DNA of 64,000 nucleotides. Source: Phytophthora quininea. Lineage: Eukaryota > Oomycota > Peronosporomycetes > Peronosporales > Peronosporaceae. A program made the translations under genes and the position numbers. Below the pieces are notes generated by a model that saw only the letters and a list, made by a program, of their open reading frames with translations, had not been told where the DNA came from and ran no database searches. The stretch lies in the NCBI GenBank assembly GCA_011947345.1, contig JAAVTG010000731.1:33267-97266 (forward strand), read 5' to 3'. Shown piece by piece: positions 1-11,622 of this stretch. How positions within the stretch are numbered: position 1 is the first letter of the stretch; every line of letters starts with the position of its first letter.

Positions 1-284
1 CACGGCGTGACTCGATGTGCGGCTGTGAGGACGAAGGCGTCGCGGTGCCGGGGCTGGCAAGGCATAATCCCGCCAAGTTCAATTCGTTCCGCACGATCCC
101 AGAGGACGACAGCAACAGCAATAGTAATAGTGATGGCGCCGAGTCAGGCGATGGCGGATCGCCCACTGTCCGCGCTGGTGTACTCGCAGCAGCGGAGCAA
201 TCGCGCCAGTCGCCTCGCTCACGATCAAACAGTAGTGACAGCGACAGCGACTTGGAGATCGAGGAGCTCCAAGTGTACGAATAA
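1..284 (+). CDS. C-terminal end of an unidentified protein (partial)
   Basis: The frame is open from the left edge (third base) and ends with a TAA at 282-284, so this is the last ~94 codons of a gene beginning outside the window. The tail is low-complexity and acidic: it has an Asn/Ser/Asp-alternating run, a Ser/Arg patch, and a final stretch rich in Ser, Asp and Glu. This is typical of a disordered C-terminus, possibly a casein kinase 2 target. No domain is visible and I do not recognise the protein. The gene converges with the minus-strand TBC/ankyrin gene that ends at 331, leaving under 50 bases between stop codons. Confidence 0.5.
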   Translation, partial: RRDSMCGCEDEGVAVPGLARHNPAKFNSFRTIPEDDSNSNSNSDGAESGDGGSPTVRAGVLAAAEQSRQSPRSRSNSSDSDSDLEIEELQVYE

Positions 285-330
285 AATATTCTGCATTTAG
301 TTAAAAACTAGGCACTGGCGGCATGCGCCG

Positions 331-2624
331 TTAGTGATTTATAATGCGATGGATGTTGTCACCGCTGCAAACCATCTTTGCTGGCGGCGATTGACCGGGA
401 GACCGTAAAGTTTCTCGTCGACAGTCGAGGCAGTGCTTGGTTTTAGCGTCAACGTGCTCCGAACAAAAGCAGCCATCACATCGCGAGCAGATGACCGCCT
501 GGGAAAAAGCGCAAATACAAAGTGGCACTCGCGATTGTTGCAATACCATTGCGGTCGGTCTGGAACTCGAGCAATGGGCGTGAGGATATCGGAAAACACT
601 GACGGGCTACCACGGAAACATGATCTCCTCAATAGCGTTCAGCTCTCGGTCAGTTTGTTCAGGGTTTCGTGGCACCGCAACAGCATCATCAAAAATACGG
701 GGCGATCCAAGCCACGACATCGCTGCAGGCGAGTTCAAGAATTCAAGCGACGACGCCTCGGATATGCTTCGACTCAGTGTCAAGCCCGTGGCAGAAGTCG
801 CAGCAGTTGCTTCACTGGATCCCCTGGATCGGCTACAACTCGATTCCAGCAGGTCGAGAGAAATCTCTCCGTCGTCGACTTCATCGTCCCATTCGTCGCA
901 AACACTGAGTGCCATCGGCTCTGAAAGCCGCCGACCTCGACGAACAGGACGCCTTCTGCTTCCATTCTTCCGCGGACACTGGTGTTTGAAGATACACAGG
1001 GCGTGCGGAGATTTACAGCAGAAGCGGAAGCCACAACTACCACACTCTGCTGTTTCAAGGGCCAGCACATCGAATTTTTCGTTGCAGTACAAGCACACCT
1101 CTCCTTTCTCAAGAACAAGCTTTGCCGCTGTCGTGTCGCGGCGCTTCCAGCGATGAGCCAGCTCCAGCGGGGAAAGCCGACGCATACCAGTTTCTTGCAT
1201 TCGCGCGCCATGCGACAGCAGTAGGCGAACCATGTCAGGCTGGTTTCGGATCACGCTAAAATGCAGCGGAGTGAGCCCAGCGTCATCTCGATTGTCGACA
1301 TCGGCGTTGCAGCGGTCAATTGCTAGACAAGCGACAGAGATACGCCCATACCAAACAGCGAAGTGGAGAATCTCGTTGGCAAGTATCAAGCCTGCTGTGG
1401 GGCTGCAATTTCGGTGAGCAACATGGCTTCCCACAGGCGGCGCACGAGGGTCCCGTTACCAGATCGAATGGCGTCAGCCATATCTGGAGGCAGCGTTCGA
1501 TGGAGTCCAAAGCTCCCTAAAGACGAAACAGATTCTTCATCGTCACCTGCAGAGCTACTATTGCTGCTAGAGGCACAGGTGTCATTGCTGCTAGGAACTG
1601 TTGCGCCGACAGTTCGTAGGAAGTTTTCACGGGCCACGTGCGCTGTGGTATCTTCGAGATCCATCTTGGAATTCGGTCTCAGTGCCAGGGCTTGTAAAAT
1701 GACCTGGTACGGGTCCAGTTCTCGCACTAGCGGCTTGAACTCGCGCAAGAAGTCTTCAAATGTCATACACATGAGCTTGGCCTCCAACAGCTTCAGGATA
1801 GCCAGTCCTACTCGTAAGAATATGTCCTGAAGGCCAACAAAGAAGAGATCGAAGATCGCGCAGGCGAGGTCCGGCTTGGTCGAAAGCGAAAAGAGCGTAG
1901 TGAACCACTCAATACCGTACATGGGGCCAACGAATCCTTGTGCCATGAGGTGGGCGTGCAGCTCCGGCAGATCGCGGATAAACATATTCTCGAAGTGTTG
2001 GAGATACCCATCCAGAAACGTCGAGCTGCGGTGGTAAATCCCTGCAAGGTGGCGCTTTTTCAGCATGTACAGGAACAGCGTATAGGCGTCTGCCTCCGCC
2101 AGTCCTTCCACGAGGAACAACGCGGCAATGAAGTTCATCCCTTGACAATAACCGTCCTCCGCCTCGGAGATGGCATTCAGCACGCGAAATAGCGCGCTCT
2201 GCTGCGCTGCCAGTTGGTGGTGGTGACTGCGCTCGAAGATGCTGAAGGTGCGCGTGACGTCGCGTCCGATGGCGCCCGAGCGTTGGTACTCGGGCGTGGA
2301 GATGAGGTGGTAGATCTCTCGGTGACGCCGCACAAAGTCCTTCGGGAGGACGCGCATGTGCATCCAGCTGATGCCTCCGGTCAGAGACAGCAGCAGCTCA
2401 CGCTCGGACGGGTCCGTGAAGTTGAACTGCTTGACCACATTGCGCCAGAACAGTTGGCGCTTGCGCCCGGGCCCGGTGGCGGCTCTGGCAGTTGTTTGAA
2501 GCGTCATGGTGCTGCCGGACTCGCGCTGGTCGCAGTTGGAGTGGCGGCGCCGAGTGCTCAGTGAGCGGGGCTTAGTCGCGGCCTCCGCGGTCGAAACGAA
2601 GTCGGTTCCGAACTTGGGCACCAT
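331..2624 (-). CDS. TBC (Rab-GAP) domain protein with ankyrin repeats and Cys-rich zinc fingers
   Basis: The N-terminal half is a TBC domain, which stimulates GTP hydrolysis by Rab GTPases in membrane traffic. Both catalytic fingers are present: IGRDVTR (residues ~119-125, arginine finger) and YCQGMN (~159-164, glutamine finger). Downstream are ankyrin-type repeats (DDAGLTPLHFSVIRNQPDMV region) and a Cys-rich zinc-binding stretch beginning CLYC and continuing with CxxC/CxH pairs. The first in-frame ATG is at 2624; the frame is open slightly further up without an ATG. Reading passes from the TBC frame to the ankyrin frame at ~1395-1405, which one extra G would restore. It passes to the last Cys-rich segment (331-~560) across a plausible short intron with a GT at ~607 and an AG near 563. 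Known family fact: TBC proteins use a dual-finger mechanism. Inference: these three segments are one gene. An alternative is two adjacent genes. Confidence 0.7.
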
Positions 2625-3457
2625 CCCTGAAGCCGTTGAGCGTCTGCTTGCCACCCGGCTAATGCGGGGCTGAAAACGCCTCCGCTGAATCCGCGGGCCA
2701 CTCGGCACGTCTCGCACTGACGTCGCGTCGTGCTCCAGCTGCTTATTGCTTGGTGGTCTGCTTGGCGCTGGCCGTTTCTCGCGTTATGTTCTGCGGCGGT
2801 TCGAAGGTCAAAAATGTGGCATAAAATGGAGACCGATCATTGGCCAAGCAGAAAGTGAGATTGTTTGGCAACAATGTTGCTATTCTTTTTTTTACTAAAG
2901 CCTTTGAAGGCAAGACCTTCACTGAAGCATTCGGACTGTAGACGTGGAGAAGAAATATTGCATCATTTGGGCACTTTGTGGTTATAACGCGAGTCCGATC
3001 GGGTCAGCGACAGCACGGACGCGAGTATCCAGCCAGCGTCGCCCCAGCGTTCTACACGTTTCGTTCGTGCATACGACCAAGATCAAGTATTGCCTTCCCT
3101 CGAACGTTTCCTACGAGCAAAAATGCGTCACGACACTCAACCAACGCATCGTGGCTGGAAAGCATCAACGACAAGCTGCCAACCACCGCTGCCAAGTTTT
3201 CACCCGACTACAAAAACTCTATCGTCGCATCCCAAAAGTAGAGGCTACCCGTCGCTCAAAGGAGGTCAGCGCACTCTTGAGGGTGTTGCCGTTTTCCTCG
3301 AGGAGGCACTGGTCGGGTTCTCCATGCTGCAATGTCGATGCAAAACTGAAGTTGAAGTGAAAGGTAGCCATTTCATCTGGTCCGGTCCACTTTGTGTTCC
3401 ACAGCTTATTGTGGCACGTTCATACAGCTCCTCGGCATCCTCACATCAGGAGGGAAC
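2625..3457. other. Intergenic region between divergent TBC gene and Miro
   Basis: This 0.8 kb spacer separates two divergently transcribed genes. Open frames across it have no recognisable domain and no homopolymer of coding quality, so I treat them as chance. It must contain both promoters. No clear tRNA, repeat or transposon end was seen. Confidence 0.5.
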
Positions 3458-5900
3458 ATGGCGACCACGGCGACGTCAAGCCGGCGCGCACCGTGGACCT
3501 GGAGCACGTCCAGCAGTCACTCAAGCCGCAGGTGGTGCGCATCGAGGTGCTGGGCGACGAGAAGGTGGGCAAGACGTCGCTCATCTGCTCGCTCGTGTCG
3601 CGCCACTTCAGCGAGAAGGTGCCAAGCGTGCTGCTCAACGTGCAGATCCCGGCCGAGGAGAGCGACGAGAACGTCGTGATCTCCATCACCGACACGTCTT
3701 GTGCGTAAAACACCGCCTGTAAGTTGTCAATGCGTCGATAATCTAACCGAATGTATCATTCATCCTCAGCTCGAGTGTCCGACTTGATGCGCGTGACGAA
3801 TGCGGCCAAGCGGAGCGACGCCATCCTGCTGGTGTACGACCTGACGAGGCCTGAGACCTTCCAGAGGCTGCGGCGCTGGCTGGACTTCATCGCCAAGAAC
3901 AAGGAGGTCCCAGTAGTGCTGGTGGCCAACAAAGTGGACATCAACGCCGTCACCCCCACCACCGACGGACCGTACGCGAGTCAAGTGCGACACCTCGTGA
4001 ATACGTATCCGGTAAGTGCATTTTAGCAGAGTGTTGCCGTGAAGAGATCTAATTGTGTGAGTTTCAGTTTGTGGTGTCAGAAGTGGAATGCTCAGCCAAG
4101 AATTTCACTCAGGTGGCACAAGCATTTTTCCTGGCACAAAAAGCAGTGCTGTATCCGGTGGCTCCTCTCTACAATGAAAAGAAGCGGGTACGCTGGAAAT
4201 TAAAATGTGTGGAGAGGGTGCTGCAAAGATTGATTTTTATGGTCTTGTTGCTGTGACTTTGCAGCAATTGCAACCCAAGTGCCTCAAAGCGATCAAGAGG
4301 ATATTCCGTCTGTACAACCGTGACCGCAGTGGCATTCTAAGTCGTGACGAGCTGAATGAGTACCAGTACGACTGCTTTGGCGTGCGTCTCCTTTCCACAG
4401 AGATTGATACGTTGATGGAGTATCTTTCGTCGGAGGTGGCGTCAGGAGTGGCTCCTGATCGAAGTGGACTGCTTGTAGACGGATTTATCTATCTGTGGTG
4501 GCTATTTATCGACCGCAATCGCCCGGAATCAGGCTGGCAGGTGCTGCGATGTCTTGGATACAATAATGATCTTCACTTGGAAATTCCTCCAGAGCGGCTC
4601 CAGCTGCCACCTCACGAAGAAGATGAGTCGGCGCAGCTCACCCCACAGGCCACTGAGTTTCTGACGCACCTGTTCCGCCAGTTTGACGCAAACAAAGATA
4701 ACAACATTGCAGAGAATGAGATTGAGACGATATTCTCCATTTGTGAGGACGAACGACCGCCCTGGACGACGTGCTCAGCGCTTTCAACGCCGTTGTTGTA
4801 CGAGAGAACGCTGGTGGATGGCAAGCCAACGATGTCGCTGGCTATTTGGGTCGCTTGCTGGAATTTTGTTGCTCAGGAAAACCCGCAAAAACTCCTCGAG
4901 ACGCTGTTCTACCTGGGCTTCAACGAGAAAACCGTCCCAGCCGTAAAGTTCATCAAGTACGTCGCGTTTCGACCTGTTATTTACGCGTAAGTATGCTAAT
5001 TGCCCTGGTGTGCATTTCGTGTATGCAGGAGTCGTAGCATGACACGCAAGGCCAACTGGATTGACCGCGACGTTGTGTCTTGCTATATCTATGGGTCACC
5101 TGAATCCGGCAAGGAATATTTTGTTCGCGCTTTCGCTGGTGGAAAAGATGCAGCTTCATCAGACGAAGAGCAGCTCATTCTGCGTGCTGTTGGGGCCGTT
5201 CCTGACCGCGATACGACCAAGTATTTGTTCGTAAGTCTGCATTATCTATTTTGTGTATGTTCGACCTACCTAATTCTTGTGCTTGCTTTGTGACCACGTT
5301 TTAGATCACTGAGGCATTGTCCGACGACGAGATCGAGATGAAGGCAGACGTTGTCCTCTTGGTGATGAACCCTCTTGACGAGGACAGCCTCGCGTACGTC
5401 GAAGAATGGGAAAAGAAGTTACCTCCGTCCATCCCTCATGTGGTGATCAGCTACAAGTCGGAGGAGGCTGCTGAACAAGAAATAGAGGCCAAGGATGGAA
5501 GCGAAGAAGGCGCCGCCTTGATGGGTGAAGAAGCGCCCGGAGATTTTGCGATTGAAGCTACATTAAAGCAGTATACAACGTCGATGAAGTGCCACGACAC
5601 AAAAACGTCAAGGACGCGGCCCGACTCCTGGTTGCTACTGCTCTGCGTCCGTACGTGCTGTGTGGTGCCTGTGCTAACGAGTTTGATCCTTGTACTGACA
5701 TGACCTCCTTCCTGAAGTCCTCAGAACGCGCGCTCCAGTTCGTCTCGGTCGTGGGTACCCGGGAAAAGGTTTGGCTTTACGGTTGCGTCGGTGCTGGGGT
5801 GGCAGGCACCGTCGTGGGCGTCGCCTACATCAAGAAGCCCGAGGAGACCAAGGGAGCGTTCAAAGACGCGGTGGCCGCCATAACTGCGCTTCGGCGCTAA
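3458..5900 (+). CDS. MIRO: Mitochondrial Rho GTPase Miro (two GTPase domains, two EF-hands, tail anchor)
   Basis: Miro sits in the outer mitochondrial membrane and links mitochondria to transport and calcium. I can follow six exons: to 3700, 3770-4011, 4068-4187, 4265-4956, 5029-5230, and 5305-5900, all with GT-AG introns that keep frame. The first GTPase domain shows the P-loop GDEKVGKTS and an NKVD base motif. EF-hand 1 (NRDRSGILSRDE) and EF-hand 2 (DANKDNNIAENE) carry canonical calcium ligands. A second, degenerate GTPase domain starts GSPESGKE. The C-terminus has one hydrophobic segment (residues ending VAYIKK), as in tail-anchored Miro. Oddities: the ATG at 3458 is one base out of frame with the P-loop exon (shift near 3475), and a second shift lies at ~5572, where a TA looks duplicated. 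Both look like sequence errors because the domain order is otherwise complete. Confidence 0.9.
3701..3769 (+). other. Intron 1 of Miro
   Basis: GT at 3701 and AG ending at 3769. Removal joins GAC ACG TCT T to CT CGA, restoring the switch II region DTSSRVSDLM found in Miro proteins. It is representative of the short (69-base) introns in this window; the others in this gene are 4012-4067, 4188-4264, 4957-5028 and 5231-5304. Confidence 0.85.
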
Positions 5901-6584
5901 ATACAGAGCGTCTTGTTTACACAAGTGAACGTGGTTTACTGTTCGAATCCAAGCGACCTATCTCATGTTTGTCGCGATGATGACTCCAACCCAGTTGAAG
6001 TGGCTCAACTCTGCAGTTGCCCGTCTCGCGTCTGCGCGTCTTCTTGGACTGAGTGCTGTCGAGCTGTCGAACTCCACGAGAGTCCGCGGCTCCAAGCTGT
6101 AAGGACTGTGTTGCCGTGACAGATTTTTTTAACAGATACGTGTATGCTGTGCAACCCCAAAGTTCTTGAACGCTTTTCGTAAACCCTAGCAAAGCAAAGC
6201 AGAAGAAAATGGAGCTGCAGAGAATTTTCGTCAGCGACGAATGAATGGCGAGTAAACAACAGCGACCAGGCTCACATCTCGGTGGGGTCCCTTCAGCCAA
6301 GCGTGAAATCCGTTCAGGTGCTCTCTGGGCCAAACGAGCTCCTACATACCGATCCTCGAGCAATGAACACGTTGAGCGTCTTGCGGTGGAGCTCGACGCC
6401 GTGCAAATTCCGCTCGTTTTAGCATCATCAGAAAAGTCAGTGACAACTGTTGCATGCCCGATTACGGAGCGCTGCGGGGTCGGATCAAGTTGGTTTACGC
6501 CGGACTCGACCCTGCCATGGTACTTGCGGATTGCGCTCACTTTCAAAGTTGCCAGCAAGAGCCCAAGTCAAGCAAAAGGACGAC
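5901..6584. other. Intergenic region upstream of the first DGAT2-type gene
   Basis: The region lies between the Miro stop and the ATG at 6585. Open frames on both strands lack domains. It should hold the Miro 3' end and the DGAT promoter. A T-run at ~6123-6129 is the only simple feature noted. Confidence 0.4.
6536..6543 (+). promoter_or_regulatory. Oomycete initiator-like motif (CTCACTTT)
   Basis: CTCACTTT fits the oomycete initiator pattern YTCANTYY and lies 42 bases before the ATG at 6585, a usual distance for this lineage. A match this short can arise by chance. Confidence 0.3.
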
Positions 6585-8947
6585 ATGGAAGAAGCTCTGG
6601 ACGCACCACAGCTCACGCACCGCAAGACCAACGCCAAGACGCTGCCACGTCTCATAGTGGAGCCCGAGGACGAAGACGAGGCCTTCTCGTCCGTGCCGGT
6701 CGAGCAGATGAGCGCGCGCGGCGTGTTCCTGCTGAGCATGGCGCTCGTGAGCTTCACGGCCTTCACGCTCTTCGCGTTGGCCGAGCTCACGCACCACCAC
6801 CCGCGCTTCCTGCTGGCCGACGTGCTGCAGACCGAGACCCACGCAGCTGCGCAGTGGGCGCTGCTGCTGGCCGTGCCTGCCACCAGTGCCGCCGCCTGGT
6901 TCCCTATCTCCATCTCGCGAGCACCGCGCGGCGTGCTCCTCATCACGACGGCGGCGCCGCCCATGTCTCCAGAGCCGTCGCTGTCGCCGACGTCGTCCGT
7001 GTGGACGAAGCTACTGCGTCGCTACCAGCGCAACCACATGTTCGCCATCTACCAGAGCGTGGCGTGGGTCTTGTACGGGCTCTTCGTGGTCTGTATTGGG
7101 GCGGACAACGTACGTGGTTTGCCGTTCTGCCAACCGGGCAGCCGCTCGGTGCAAGCCGTGGCGGCCTTCATCTCCGAGGTCATCATGGTCTCGTCCGTGC
7201 TGACGTTGGAACGCCGACGCGACCGCAATCGCCAACGCCGCAAAGACCGCTTCGTGGTACAGCTCAACAACTTTAACAACATGCTGCTACTGGTGGGCGC
7301 GACGCTTCTTGCGCTGGCCTCGGAATACACTCGGGCGTTCCCGCACCCGTCGGGCAGCAGTGTCGGCTACCCGATGGCGACAGGACTCGGATCACTTGCG
7401 TTGTTTGTGACGGCGCTGTTCAACACGTACGGACTCGGTGGGGTGCTGTCAACCAAGGACGGGTGGAACTTCTACCAACCGTTCATGGGCGGAGCGCGGT
7501 TCGTGCTGTTTCAGATTGTGTCTTGGACATGCTTCGGTGCCGGTGCTGCGCTGCAGTGCTCTACTTGATCTCGTTGGTTGTGGTGGAAGTGGAGCTGTTC
7601 GTGGGCGCTATGGCGGTGGCGGGGTCGCTGTTTGTCGTGGCCGAGATTGGCATGATGATGTCGCTGCTCGTGTTCAGAAAGGCGACACGATCTCTCAAAA
7701 GTACCGACGAAATCGCTTCTGAAGTGCACGTTGCGGAGCCTACCACCCACCCCAGTGTGCATGAACGTCTCCGTGAGTTTGCTGATGAGTGCCTTGCCGT
7801 TCTTGTCATCAGCGGGCTCGCCAACATTCAGTTCATTCCCAATGTGTTGGTCTTCCTATTCTTCGCAGCTACGACCAACCTGAGCGCTGGTGGCGTGGCG
7901 TTCTATGGCATGACGGTCATGGCCATCGAGTTTGTGATGGTGATGTCTCGCTCGGTTGCCACCCACATGTACGTGCGAGATTCGCACAACGGGCGCCGAA
8001 AAGAAATCAACCGCTACCACGTCAAGTATGTGCTGCCTCAGATCATTGTTGCGTGTCTTCCTGCAGTGGCCACGTACCGACATTATATCAACGACATGGA
8101 GGCCTTTGTGCCGGTGCTGCTCTTGACCATCTTCATCTACATCTACGAGCTCACATTCCGCGGCATGCCGCAGCAAACGGGATGCCGAGAGCGCGAGAGC
8201 TGGGTGACTGGTCGCAGCTTCCTCGTGGATACCGTCAAGCGATACTTCAACGGCAACATCATTCGCATGGCGCCTTTGGACCCGGAGAAGCAGTACGTCA
8301 TGAGTTTCCACCCGCACGGCATCATGCCCATTTCCGTCTTGTGGCTGCAGTTCACCGACCAGTGGCGGAAACTCTTCCCGAACTTCTACGCGCACATTCT
8401 GACGGCGAGTGTGCTGCATCAAATTCCGCTCGCTCGAGACGTGCTGCACTTTTACGGTTCACGCGAAGTCACCCGCAACGCGTTCGCCTACACGCTTCAA
8501 CAGAACGAAAGCGTATTGCTGGTGCCCGGTGGTCAGGCCGAGATGCTGGAGCAGCAATCAGGGCAGAAGGAGGTGCGGGTATATACCCACCACAAGGGCT
8601 TTATCCGTCTTGCGATCGAACACGGTGTGCCGTTGGTGCCGGTGCTGAGTTTCAAGGAAGGTGAGATGATGGACAACGTGCAAGCTCCGATGCTGCAGCG
8701 GTGGTTTGTCAAGAAGCTGGCGGTTCCGTTCCCGTACTTCCCGTATGGCCGTGCTCTGCTGCCGATTCCACGCAAAGTCGATATTCCTATTGTCGTTGGA
8801 GAGCCTCTCGAGGTGCCGCATATTGCCAAGCCCACGACAGAGGACGTCGATAAAGTTCATGCCAAGTACTTCAATGTGCTCGAAGAAATGTTCCACAAGT
8901 ACAAGGACGAAGTTGGTTGTGGCGACTACAAGCTCATCTTCATCTAA
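6585..8947 (+). CDS. DGAT2: DGAT2-type acyltransferase with long polytopic N-terminus (copy A)
   Basis: The C-terminal ~330 residues are a DAGAT domain that esterifies diacylglycerol with acyl-CoA to triacylglycerol at the ER. It shows the FHPHG active-site motif (~8307-8321), the PGGQAEML block, and RxGF/IHHKGFIRLA-type and FKEGE segments. The first ~450 residues are not part of ordinary DGAT2 (usually 330-390 residues in all). They contain several hydrophobic segments (for example VFLLSMALVSFTAFTLFA and LNNFNNMLLLVGATLLALAS) with basic loops (LERRRDRNRQ). The ATG at 6585 (MEEALDAP) is the first in frame. One base is missing at ~7556: the tandem copy B has CAGCTGCTG where this copy has CAGTGCT, so the frame breaks inside a membrane segment. 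Inference: the whole is one ~790-residue protein. It lies 226 bases upstream of its paralogue. Confidence 0.82.
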
Positions 8948-9173
8948 GCTGCGTCGTTGTACTCCACTGAGCAATAGGCAATAGGCAACAAGCAAACAAC
9001 CATGACGATAGTTTATTCGAGCACCGTCGCGTTTCATTTCAGATATTTAGATATTTCGTTGGACGAGAAGCCCACAATCTCATGGGGATGAAACCTCACC
9101 AAGTGCTGCTACCAATTGTCTCCACACTTGTCGATTGGGGCGCTACCAAGTGAATCGGAATTCGGTCGTCAAG

Positions 9174-11542
9174 ATGAAGTCAACAGCTTTGGGTTCCGGC
9201 CCCCAGATGACCCGTCGTGAGACAGTGACTCCACCGTGCATCGTCGTGCAGCCTGAAGACGAAGATGAAGCTTTCACCCCAGTCCCTGTGGAGCAGATGA
9301 GCGCGCGCAGTATTTTCCTGCTGAGCATGGCGATCGTGTCCTTCGGCTCCTTCGCACTATTTGCGTTGTCCGACGCGCTTCAGGGTGAGACGAACGCGGC
9401 GGCTCAGTGGGCTTTGCTGCTGGCAGTTCCTGCGACCTGTGCTGCAGCTTGGTTCCCCTATCCATCTCGCAGCCTCAGCAAGGAGTCTTCCGCATCACAT
9501 CAGCGATGACACCTCTGGCTCCGGATTCGCCAGCACTGCCGCTACCACCAACGGCGTCATTGTTCACCAAGTTAATTCGACGCTACCGCCGCAATCACAT
9601 GTTCGCGGTTTACCAAAGTGTTGGCTGGACGCTCTACGCGTTCTTCGCAATCCTGCAACTCGCTTGCTTTGGATCTATCAGCACTCGAAACATTCCGTTC
9701 TGCCAGCCTGGAAGCCGATCGGTACAAGCAGTGGCAGCATTCATCGCTGAAGTTCTCATCATTTCGTCGGTGTTGACTCTAGAACGCCGCCGTGACCGCA
9801 ACCGTCAGCGCAAAGACCGATTCGTGATCCAGCTCAACAACTTCAACAACATGTTGATACTGGTCGGAGCGACGCTGCTGGCGCTGGCGTCCGAGTACAC
9901 GCGATTTTTCCTCTGTTACCGAGCGGCAGCTCAGGATACCCGTTGGCGACGGGATTGGGATCACTTGCACTATTCGTCACCGCAATGTTTAATACTTATG
10001 GACTTGGTGGTGTGCTGTCGACGAAGGACGGATGGAACTTCTACCAGCCGTTCATGGGCGGTGCACGATTTGTGCTCTTTCAAACAATTTCGTGGACTTG
10101 TTTTGGCATGGGCACAGCGCTTCAGCTGCTGTACTTGATCTCGTTGGTGGTGGTGGAGCTGGAATTGTTTGTGGGCGCTATGGCGGTGGCTGGATCCTTG
10201 TTTGTGATTGCTGAGATCGGCACGATGATGTCGTTGCTGGTGTTCAACAAATCGACTTGGTCGCCGAGAAGAGCCGACGAGGTCAAAGCTACTGCGATTA
10301 AGCCTGTGGAGACAGCTGAGTCGATATCACTGTTGTCTGCCAGCTTGTTGGGAGTTCACGATCGACTACGCGACTTTGCAGACGAATGCCTTGCAGTGAT
10401 TGTCATCAGTGGGTTGGCCAACATCCAGTACATCCCAAACGCTCTGTTTGTTGTGTACTTCGCGCTCACAACGAAAATGAGCGTAAGAAAAATCGCCCTG
10501 TACGGGCTGGTGACATTTGCAGTAGAGTTCATGATGGTTGCATCCCGCTCCATTGCGACCCACTTGTACATGAAAGACTCCCAGAACGGTCTTCGGAAAG
10601 AGGTCAACCGCTACCATGTGAAATACGTACTGCCACAAATTGCCACTGCGGCCATTCCAGCTGCAGCAACGTATCACCACTACGTTCATGACTTAGAGGG
10701 CTCTGTCTCTGTGCTGCTCCTGACAATGTTCGCATACATCTACGAGTTCACGTATCGTGGCAACCCTCAGCAGAACGGCTGTCGTGAATGTGCTGAGTGG
10801 GTCACTGGTTCCAGCTTCTTAATGGACACCGTCAAGCAATATTTCAACGGCAACATCATTCGGATGGCTCCGTTGGATCCAAAGAAACAATACGTCATGG
10901 GATTCCACCCACACGGCATTATGACTCTCTCAGTCGTGTGGCTTCAATTCAATGAGCAATGGCGGAAACTTTCCCAAACTTTTATGCGCATATCCTGACA
11001 GCAAGCATCCTTCATCAGATCCCTCTCGCTCGTGACGTGCTTCAATTCTACGGCTCGCGTGAAGTCACTAGAGATGCATTCGCCTACACCCTCCGACAAA
11101 AGCAAAGTGTTCTTCTTGTTCCTGGAGGCCAGGCCGAGATGCTACAACAACAATCGGCGCAAAAGAAGTGCGGGTGTACATCCACCACAAAGGTTTCATT
11201 CGTCTTGCGATCGAACACGGCGTACCTTTAGTCCCGGTGCTGAGTTTCAAGGAAGGTGAAATGATGGACAACATCCAAGCCCCGATGCTGCAGCGCTGGT
11301 TCGTCAAGCGACTCGCGTTCCCGTTCCCGTATGTTCCTTACGGTCGCGCTCTGCTGCCTATTCCACGCAAGATCGACATCCCTATCGTTGTTGGGGAACC
11401 CCTGGAGGTGCCGCACATCGAAAAGCCCACCCAGGGGGACGTCGACAACATTCACGCTAAATACTTCGCCAAGCTCGAAGATATGTTTCACAAGTACAAG
11501 GATGAAGTCGGCTGTGGCGACTACAAACTTGTTTTCATTTAG
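9174..11542 (+). CDS. DGAT2: DGAT2-type acyltransferase with polytopic N-terminus (copy B, multiply frameshifted)
   Basis: This is a tandem paralogue of copy A with the same plan: an acidic leader (QPEDEDEAF), several N-terminal membrane segments, then a DAGAT domain with FHPHG (~10903-10917), PGGQAEML and FKEGE motifs. The ATG at 9174 is the first in frame. Aligned codon by codon to copy A, four single-base losses interrupt it: ~9465 (proline codons after AAWF), ~9915 (after ASEYTR), ~10968 (WRKL-F) and ~11168 (before VRVYIHHKG). Between the breaks, codon-level similarity to copy A and conservative replacements persist throughout, so selection acted on it until recently. Either the breaks are sequence errors (favoured, given the same pattern in unrelated genes nearby) or this is a young pseudogene. 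Confidence 0.72.
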
Positions 11543-11622
11543 CCAAGCACATGAGATCGCGAATCGGTTAGGATTCAACATACCTGCTCAAAAAAACATC
11601 ACCTCTGCATATTTCGTCCGCT

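Noticed and set aside
2944..3360. Open frames in the spacer before Miro
   Set aside because: No domain, composition atypical of coding, and no intron or frame link to the Miro exons.
5650..5730. An additional Miro intron with a GTACGT donor and a GCTAAC branch-like site
   Set aside because: None of the AG acceptors tested keeps the tail frame, while reading through keeps an open frame up to the membrane anchor.
9174..11542. Calling DGAT2 copy B a definite pseudogene
   Set aside because: The same single-base losses hit essential genes in this window, and substitutions relative to copy A remain conservative, so sequence error is more likely.
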